Of a stretch of 64,000 nucleotides of DNA, positions 60,401 to 64,000 are shown piece by piece. The stretch covers positions 11,340,698-11,404,697 of the forward strand of contig OZ037765.1 of assembly GCA_964035545.1 (NCBI GenBank). Reading direction: 5' to 3'. Within the stretch, counting starts at the first letter, position 1, and the number at the start of each line of letters is the position of its first letter. Origin of the DNA: Bugula neritina (taxonomy: Eukaryota; Bryozoa; Gymnolaemata; Cheilostomatida; Bugulidae). Position numbers and translations under genes: made by a program. The notes under the pieces are model-generated. The model did no database searches. It was not told the origin of the DNA and saw only the letters and a program-made list of their open reading frames with translations.

Positions 60401-63136
60401 GAAGGATACACGGAGGGCGGTCTACTTCCACTAGTAATGCTATGAGATGACAGACTTGCTCTCTGAGGCAGCACATGCAACAACGCTGCATTCTCTGGCC
60501 CTTCATTGGCATCAACAATTACCTGGCAAAAAATTTAATGATTTCAACATATTCTAAACCCCAGGTATCTATTGTTTAACAAATCTGCTGTTCAAACAGC
60601 TAGTTTATATTTTTTCAGCAAAATATAGAAGATTTACTCATTTGTATTACATACATTTATTCCACCATTTTTCACGCTGTTTGAGTTAGCAGGAATGGCA
60701 CTGGAGTTGAATGAAGTTTCATCTTGTTCAGAAGAAACTAAGATTACAGGATCTAAACTAATGGGGCTTGTTTTGCTACTTCTTCTAAAAAACCTGGGAC
60801 TGGCATTCATTTGCTTTGTAAGTCCAAAATATGATATGGTATCTATGTCACTGGGTTCTGGCGAGGCAATCGGCGCTGTCGTCGTATTCTCCATTAAAGC
60901 AGTCACGTGATAGCATGGTCTACAATGGACGTGGTCTGAAAAGACGTTAAGTTTTATATCAGTAGATGCGTTTTCGTCAGCTTCCGGTGGATTTGGATTA
61001 CGTTTATTTAACCAATTCCTGTAAGACCGCTTAATCTTTCTTCCTGTTTTTCTGCATAAATATATTACATATTTCAGCATTTGGTTGTAACATCCATCGT
61101 TTTCTGTTTTAGTGCTGGTAAGCGTAGTGGAAGACTTGTAACGTTTTCGCTCTTCTGCTATTTTCTCCGTTTCTCGGCGCTTAGTTTCGGAGAACTGAGT
61201 GGCAATGACCACCAGGAATAAGTTAACCATAAAGAATGAGCCAATCTGTGCAAAAAATAGATAAAACAGATTTTAATTCTGCCCTGGCATCAAAAATTGT
61301 GGATAGCATACCATCATTTTTATGCCTCAAGGGCCACCAGACAATATGGAAATGGTAGTTAACCTCAACCTTTCCAGTCAGTTTTGGCAATCACTAATAA
61401 GTAATTGAATGCATCAAATACAATACCATTAGAAATTATTTATGCATGGTATTTCAGTGTCCTGAAGCACAGTCTAGCACTATACGAGTGACATGACCTT
61501 AAACTAACTGGGAATTGAGTTGATGATGTCATAGATTCACCAGTATCACCAGAAATGATTCTTTGTCCTGACTTAGATAAATTTCTATAGTAATTCAAAG
61601 ATAACTAGACTGCCAAATATACTTCATGAAATTAGTTAATATAACCAACAAGAAACTGTATCAAAAGATTAAAGTCAAAACTATATTTAGCTTTTTATGC
61701 TCTAACTGGTTTACAAATGTACTGCTACAATTATGATTTAAAATTAATTATAATAGAAACCTCTGTTTTACACCCAGGTTTTTGTCGAACATTAAGCTAC
61801 AAATAAAATCAAAGTGAAATTAAATGTGCAAAAGTAGGAGTCTTATATTTATTGGGTAGTACTGTTGTTATACATAAATATAAAATAATTTCTATATTTG
61901 AAAAGTAATCCAGGTTATCAATAATGCTACATACACAGATATAATACACATCTTTAAAGAAAACTCACTCACGCAAGTTTATAGTCGCTATCTCTGTGAG
62001 AAACCCCTGGTGTAAAGGGGTTTTTTTTGTTAAAGCAGGCTAAAAATTTATTTAAATGAAGCACAGGAGCAATTATGACTGGATGCTCTTCCTAACATCA
62101 CCAATGGCCTTTGTCCAGACTCGGATCAATGACCTCGTGTTTACTAGGCAAACGCTCTAACCCCTACAGAGTCTAGACCAACCCAATTTCCATCTCCTCT
62201 CCCTAGTCTTTACTATCTCTTTCAAAATGATAATTTCGCAATCATATTGTACTTACCACTATTAGAGCTAGGAAGTAGACCCACACCCAGAAGGAATGCA
62301 CATCTTGAATATAGTACATGATATCCACCCATCCTTCCATACTAATTACCTACAAGAGCAATGACTGGAGATGACAACAGAGGCCATGATATTCTTTGAC
62401 CACCTGTATCTATATTAAAAGTCTACAATCACTTTTTAGTAAAATCTACTTCTTCTTTTGTGGTATCAATCGGGGACTATCATTTAAAATACAACCTAAG
62501 ATTTTGTTAATGTCTATATTATTGTAGAAAAGTTCCAAAGATCAATTCTGTAAAGTTAAAACTAATGGGCACTTTGAAAGATCCACTCTTCGTTGAGTAC
62601 TTTCAACATCTTATACAAACAAAGTGCTATCAGAAAGTTGTGTTAATTGAGCTCTTTAGAATAAGTAATGAAACAATGAACTGTTATGATGTCTAGACTA
62701 TATAGAGTAAAGATAGCTTCAGCCAACAGCAATAATGTTATTTCACCTCATTGCTTATATAAAATTATCATATAATAGCATCATTAACCATATTCAAATT
62801 CAAGTTTGCAATAGGAAGTAGTAGACAAGTAATACCTGGAATATTGCTATCCAAGCACTCGCTATGTTATCAAAAGAAATAGCCTCCTGGAAGGGGTTAG
62901 GCCCTTCAGGTTTGCACTCCGTATAGTACTGATTGATGTTTATACAACTTCCGTTTTCTTTAGGTAGATAGTCAGGATCTAATAGTTCTGGGGAGAATGG
63001 CTCGGTGCAAGGGATTTCATTCTCAAGAGTAGGTTCTATTGCATCACATGACAACATACCATTGTTTTCAGGACCAGAACAAATGAACTCTAAGCTAGAC
63101 CATGATCCAGTGTAGTATGGATTTACATCATTTGTT
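36152..63136 (-). CDS. T-type (Cav3) voltage-gated calcium channel alpha-1 subunit, 5'-partial
   Basis: Low-voltage-activated calcium channel of the plasma membrane, homologue of CACNA1G/H/I. At least 33 exons chain in frame to TAA at 36154-36152, giving about 1,938 residues from the domain I pore loop onward. Selectivity-filter residues read E (SMEGW), E (TQEDW), D (SKDGW) and D (TGDNW), the EEDD signature of Cav3. S4 sensors are seen in domains II ([17 protein letters not shown]), III ([15 protein letters not shown]) and IV ([18 protein letters not shown]). A gating-brake-like helix pair follows I-S6, with no beta-subunit AID. The II-III linker keeps the Cav3 element [11 protein letters not shown]. 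No EF hand or IQ motif follows IV-S6, as expected for Cav3. Domain I S1-S5 is outside the window. The C-terminal tail is very short (under 150 residues; human Cav3 tails are several hundred). Confidence 0.97.
36739..36864 (-). CDS. Cav3 C-terminal tail exon
   Basis: 126 nt, phase 0 to 0, acceptor attctttag, donor CAG|gtgctg. Encodes [20 protein letters not shown] then [20 protein letters not shown]. It can be skipped in frame. No homology was recognised. Confidence 0.65.
38823..38840 (-). CDS. Candidate 18-nt microexon after domain IV S6
   Basis: Acceptor attcaacag, donor CAG|gtatat, phase 0 to 0. Encodes VLLREQ, which would bridge MKHLE to EAKMEK much as ESNK bridges them in vertebrates. 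Too short to be sure. Confidence 0.35.
39781..39936 (-). CDS. Cav3 exon: domain IV S6
   Basis: 156 nt, phase 0. Encodes [40 protein letters not shown] and [11 protein letters not shown]. Confidence 0.98.
40211..40332 (-). CDS. Cav3 exon: domain IV pore loop
   Basis: 122 nt, phase 1 to 0. Encodes [20 protein letters not shown] then [25 protein letters not shown] carries the fourth filter Asp. Confidence 0.98.
40345..40800. repeat. Minisatellite (tatgttatgatatgtattc type) in a Cav3 intron
   Basis: About 455 bp of imperfect tandem tatgttat/gatatgtattc units with insertions, starting about 12 bp upstream (transcript sense) of the domain IV pore exon acceptor. It therefore occupies the branch-point region. 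Confidence 0.93.
41014..41163 (-). CDS. Cav3 exon: domain IV S4-S5
   Basis: 150 nt, phase 1 to 1. Encodes [20 protein letters not shown] then [20 protein letters not shown] and [10 protein letters not shown]. Confidence 0.98.
41408..41538 (-). CDS. Cav3 exon: domain IV S3-S4
   Basis: 131 nt, phase 2 to 1. Encodes [20 protein letters not shown] then [16 protein letters not shown]. Confidence 0.98.
41837..41946 (-). CDS. Cav3 exon: domain IV S2
   Basis: 110 nt, phase 0 to 2. Encodes [20 protein letters not shown] and [16 protein letters not shown]. Confidence 0.97.
42261..42412 (-). CDS. Cav3 exon: domain IV S1
   Basis: 152 nt, phase 1 to 0. Encodes [20 protein letters not shown] and [15 protein letters not shown]. 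Confidence 0.97.
42830..42853 (-). CDS. Cav3 24-nt microexon in the III-IV linker
   Basis: Acceptor ttgtgcag, donor G|gtaagc, phase 1 to 1. Encodes DDSFASSD. In-frame optional insert. Confidence 0.75.
43151..43258 (-). CDS. Cav3 exon: III-IV linker cassette
   Basis: 108 nt, phase 1 to 1. Encodes [19 protein letters not shown] then [15 protein letters not shown]. It can be skipped in frame, at a position where vertebrate T-type genes have optional exons 25/26. Confidence 0.85.
44143..44335 (-). CDS. Cav3 exon: domain III S6 and III-IV linker start
   Basis: 193 nt, phase 0 to 1. Encodes [39 protein letters not shown] and a basic tail. Confidence 0.98.
44432..44823. mobile_element. Fold-back element with repeat-built arms and 9-bp target duplication
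   Basis: The left arm carries tandem aatggcacaggtaa-type units (44441-44565) and the right arm carries their inverse tgccattattacctg (44718-44800). The middle is Pro-codon-like cccccac repeats. A 9-bp direct repeat atgttgagg flanks it (44423-44431 and 44824-44832). Long repeat-built inverted ends plus a 9-bp duplication fit a Mutator-like or Foldback element. Confidence 0.82.
45145..45216. repeat. Perfect 72-bp palindrome (36-bp arms, no loop)
   Basis: Arms meet at 45180/45181 (tttttcca|tggaaaaa). Outer sequence aaaaattgcttggcatg is mirrored exactly. In the intron before the domain III S6 exon. Confidence 0.95.
45375..45590 (-). CDS. Cav3 exon: domain III pore loop
   Basis: 216 nt, phase 0. 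Encodes [36 protein letters not shown] and [23 protein letters not shown] gives the domain III filter Asp. Confidence 0.98.
45838..45964 (-). CDS. Cav3 exon: domain III S4-S5
   Basis: 127 nt, phase 2 to 0. Encodes [40 protein letters not shown] and GVQ. Confidence 0.98.
46220..46441 (+). mobile_element. tRNA-derived SINE, full-length and young-looking
   Basis: 222 bp. Has an A box (TGGTCTAGGGGTTAG) and a B box (GGTTCGAGCCC) at tRNA spacing, then a body (ttggtgatgttaggaagagc) and a hairpin-like accccctttttcaggggtt. Flanked by a 9-bp duplication tttagtaaa (46211-46219 and 46442-46450). Inserted in the intron between the domain III S3-S4 and S4-S5 exons. Confidence 0.93.
46811..46995 (-). CDS. 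Cav3 exon: domain III S3-S4
   Basis: 185 nt, phase 0 to 2. Encodes [20 protein letters not shown] and [18 protein letters not shown]. Confidence 0.97.
47525..47593 (-). CDS. Cav3 exon: domain III S2
   Basis: 69 nt, phase 0. Encodes [20 protein letters not shown] and LIK. Confidence 0.96.
47914..48120 (-). CDS. Cav3 exon: domain III S1
   Basis: 207 nt, phase 0. Encodes [20 protein letters not shown] then [20 protein letters not shown] and RPSIP. Confidence 0.96.
48400..48497 (-). CDS. Cav3 exon: II-III linker
   Basis: 98 nt, phase 1 to 0. Encodes [20 protein letters not shown] and [13 protein letters not shown]. Confidence 0.8.
48723..49347 (-). CDS. Cav3 exon: II-III linker, Ser-rich
   Basis: 625 nt, phase 0 to 1. 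Encodes [37 protein letters not shown] and [20 protein letters not shown]. Many RxxS-type sites could be kinase targets. In vertebrate Cav3.2 the II-III linker is a known CaMKII substrate; equivalence of any one Ser is not shown. Confidence 0.92.
49501..49685 (-). CDS. Cav3 exon: II-III linker with conserved HTAATP
   Basis: 185 nt, phase 1 to 0. [20 protein letters not shown] matches the Cav3 linker element PPLIIHTAATPMSLPKS. Confidence 0.95.
50442..50532 (-). CDS. Cav3 exon: II-III linker
   Basis: 91 nt, phase 0 to 1. Encodes [20 protein letters not shown] and [10 protein letters not shown]. Confidence 0.78.
51236..51337 (-). CDS. Cav3 exon: II-III linker, Cys motif
   Basis: 102 nt, phase 0 to 0. 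Encodes [20 protein letters not shown] and [15 protein letters not shown]-x2-C-x5-C-x-C spacing could bind a metal. Not recognised in vertebrate Cav3. Confidence 0.78.
52429..52485 (-). CDS. Cav3 exon: II-III linker (57 nt)
   Basis: Phase 0 to 0, in-frame cassette. Encodes [19 protein letters not shown], a basic amphipathic stretch. Confidence 0.78.
52667..52822 (-). CDS. Cav3 exon: domain II filter and S6
   Basis: 156 nt, phase 0 to 0. Encodes [20 protein letters not shown] then [20 protein letters not shown] and [13 protein letters not shown] supplies the second filter Glu. Confidence 0.98.
53312..53429 (-). CDS. Cav3 exon: domain II S5-pore turret
   Basis: 118 nt, phase 2 to 0. Encodes [40 protein letters not shown]. 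Its short turret carries three cysteines. In molluscan Cav3 this position is a mutually exclusive exon pair that alters ion selectivity; no second copy was found here. Confidence 0.95.
53574..53706. repeat. About 22-bp tandem repeat in a Cav3 intron
   Basis: Five to six imperfect copies of tgactgtgactgagtgtata. Confidence 0.85.
53749..53934 (-). CDS. Cav3 exon: domain II S4-S5
   Basis: 186 nt, phase 2 to 2. Encodes [20 protein letters not shown], then [20 protein letters not shown] and the S5 helix. Confidence 0.98.
54056..54207 (-). CDS. Cav3 exon: domain II S2-S3
   Basis: 152 nt, phase 0 to 2. Encodes [20 protein letters not shown] and [16 protein letters not shown]. Confidence 0.97.
55625..55746 (-). 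CDS. Cav3 exon: domain II S1
   Basis: 122 nt, phase 1 to 0. Encodes [20 protein letters not shown] and VEHHNQ. Confidence 0.97.
58097..58249 (-). CDS. Cav3 exon: I-II linker, Cys-rich part
   Basis: 153 nt, phase 1 to 1 (could be skipped in frame). Encodes [20 protein letters not shown] and [18 protein letters not shown]. The CxxCCxxCxxxC cluster matches a Cys-rich point (SCPYCA) in vertebrate Cav3 linkers. Confidence 0.88.
59013..59227 (-). CDS. Cav3 exon: I-II linker
   Basis: 215 nt, phase 2 to 1. Encodes [20 protein letters not shown] and [20 protein letters not shown], a Ser-rich disordered segment. Confidence 0.88.
60290..60522 (-). CDS. Cav3 exon: I-II linker, ends at a GC donor
   Basis: 233 nt. 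Encodes [36 protein letters not shown] and [10 protein letters not shown]. Ends CTC TTT AG|gcaagt. Only the GC donor gives phase 2, which the next exon needs; the nearby GT site does not. Confidence 0.88.
60655..61245 (-). CDS. Cav3 exon: domain I S6 and I-II linker (gating brake)
   Basis: 591 nt, phase 0 at both ends. Encodes [20 protein letters not shown] (S6), a charged helix ([16 protein letters not shown]), [20 protein letters not shown] and then a Ser/Pro/Thr-rich tail. The charged helix pair matches the Cav3 gating brake, which stabilises closed states. Confidence 0.95.
61965..62182 (-). mobile_element. tRNA-derived SINE copy (minus strand)
   Basis: On the minus strand it reads aggggttagagcgtttgcct, then gacaaaggccattggtgatg, then taggaagagcatccagtcat, and ends cgactataaacttgcg. 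Near-identical to the copy at 46220-46441. The B box is degraded (cattgatccgagtctgg). Confidence 0.9.
62257..62349 (-). CDS. Cav3 exon: domain I filter and S6 start
   Basis: 93 nt, phase 0. Encodes [24 protein letters not shown] carries the domain I filter Glu (vertebrates have LEGW). Confidence 0.96.
62836..63136 (-). CDS. Cav3 exon: domain I S5-pore loop
   Basis: 301 nt, enters phase 2. Encodes [39 protein letters not shown] and [15 protein letters not shown]. This is the long Cys-bearing extracellular turret of Cav3. Confidence 0.96.
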
Positions 63137-64000
63137 CTGAAAAGCAACAATGTATGTTATTATTTAGGAAAACAAAATATAAAACAGATATCATGTTTAG
63201 GCAACAAACCAAGTGCTCTTTATCAGTCAAGACAACATGTAGAGTAATTTCTGTTCCTGCAAATTTACTTTATACTGCCACTAACTCTGCTAGCTAAAGT
63301 CCATTATGGTATATGCTTGTTTTGTTTACTTTCAGGGGCTGAGAAATATGTTCTGCAAAACTTTTATAGCTACGCTGAAAGTTTGGCATGTACCGGTGAA
63401 TTGAAAATAAGCATTTTTAGTTTTTGCAAAGTTGTAATAGTTGTTAGAGAATATTATCCAATAAGCACAACGTGTAGAAGAAACTAGCTAAACACTTTTT
63501 TTAATTATCAAACTTGTATTGTAGAGTTATAAAAATGAATGCATAGCCACCATGTTTTGGAAAAAAGATTAATTATTGATAAGATATATTGATAGTAGAA
63601 AGCTTAAAAGGCTGGGCTACAAATTTGCATAAATAATGCAAGTGTGAATATTATTGAAATGATATTGTCCACTTATATGCCAAAATCAATGCCATTGAGA
63701 TCAAATATAGTATTATGATACATATTTGCCATATAAAAATAAGGCTTTGAATAAAATTATATGTGGAGATACAATGTTTGACGCGTCATTAGTAACAATG
63801 GTCTTCATTGCTTATATTCATTTTGAAACATTACGGCAGCTTCATATTTTTATGAGCCTGAGCTACTTCTTCATATTTGTTGAGGCTGTTTTAAGTAGCA
63901 ACAACTCAATTTACCTCCTGACTTAGTTTGCTGATACAGCAGCAAAATTATGTTATTCTGATCTCATGCTGTTAAAATCATATTGATTTTTAACCATAAA
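63137..64000. other. Cav3 intron, right edge of the window
   Basis: AT-rich. No S5 exon of domain I was recognised before the window ends. Confidence 0.7.

Overview
This is a window of AT-rich, intron-rich animal nuclear DNA. Short exons are bounded by GT-AG introns and surrounded by transposon remnants, tRNA-derived SINEs, MITE-like fold-backs and minisatellites. The protein families (a T-type calcium channel, CaMKII and TMEM209) show that it is a metazoan. Nothing in the sequence fixes the phylum. I would guess an invertebrate with moderately long introns, because the kinase keeps the ancestral CaMKII exon pattern and the channel has a very short C-terminus.

All three genes I recognise lie on the minus strand, so transcription runs right to left. 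At the right, positions 63136 to 36152 hold the 3' part of a Cav3 (T-type) voltage-gated calcium channel alpha-1 gene. About 33 exons run from the domain I pore loop to the stop codon; domain I S1-S5 lies outside the window. About 4.1 kb of intergenic DNA follows, including a 1.75-kb non-autonomous hAT-like transposon with a perfect 8-bp target duplication. Next, positions 32044 to 8792 hold a complete CaMKII gene: kinase domain, regulatory segment, a variable linker of phase-1 cassette exons, and the association domain. Positions 7.9 to 1.7 kb are intergenic, with low-complexity DNA and a decayed LINE reverse transcriptase. At the left edge, positions 1693 to 97 hold the first four coding exons of a TMEM209-like nuclear-envelope membrane protein gene, whose 3' part lies outside the window.

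I reconstructed exons by reading the reverse complement, matching family signatures and requiring the splice phases to agree. All core exons of the three genes chain in frame with no internal stop.

The most notable observation is in CaMKII. The 73-bp exon for the end of helix alpha-E and the HRD catalytic loop is present twice (exons 6a and 6b, about 50% identical). The length forces them to be mutually exclusive, because using both or neither breaks the frame. The same gene has five in-frame linker cassettes, three of them carrying a related short motif, and an exon-like ORF in the intron after the regulatory segment that could be an alpha-KAP-like alternative first exon. T-type channel and CaMKII proteins interact functionally in vertebrates, so their tandem arrangement is also worth noting.
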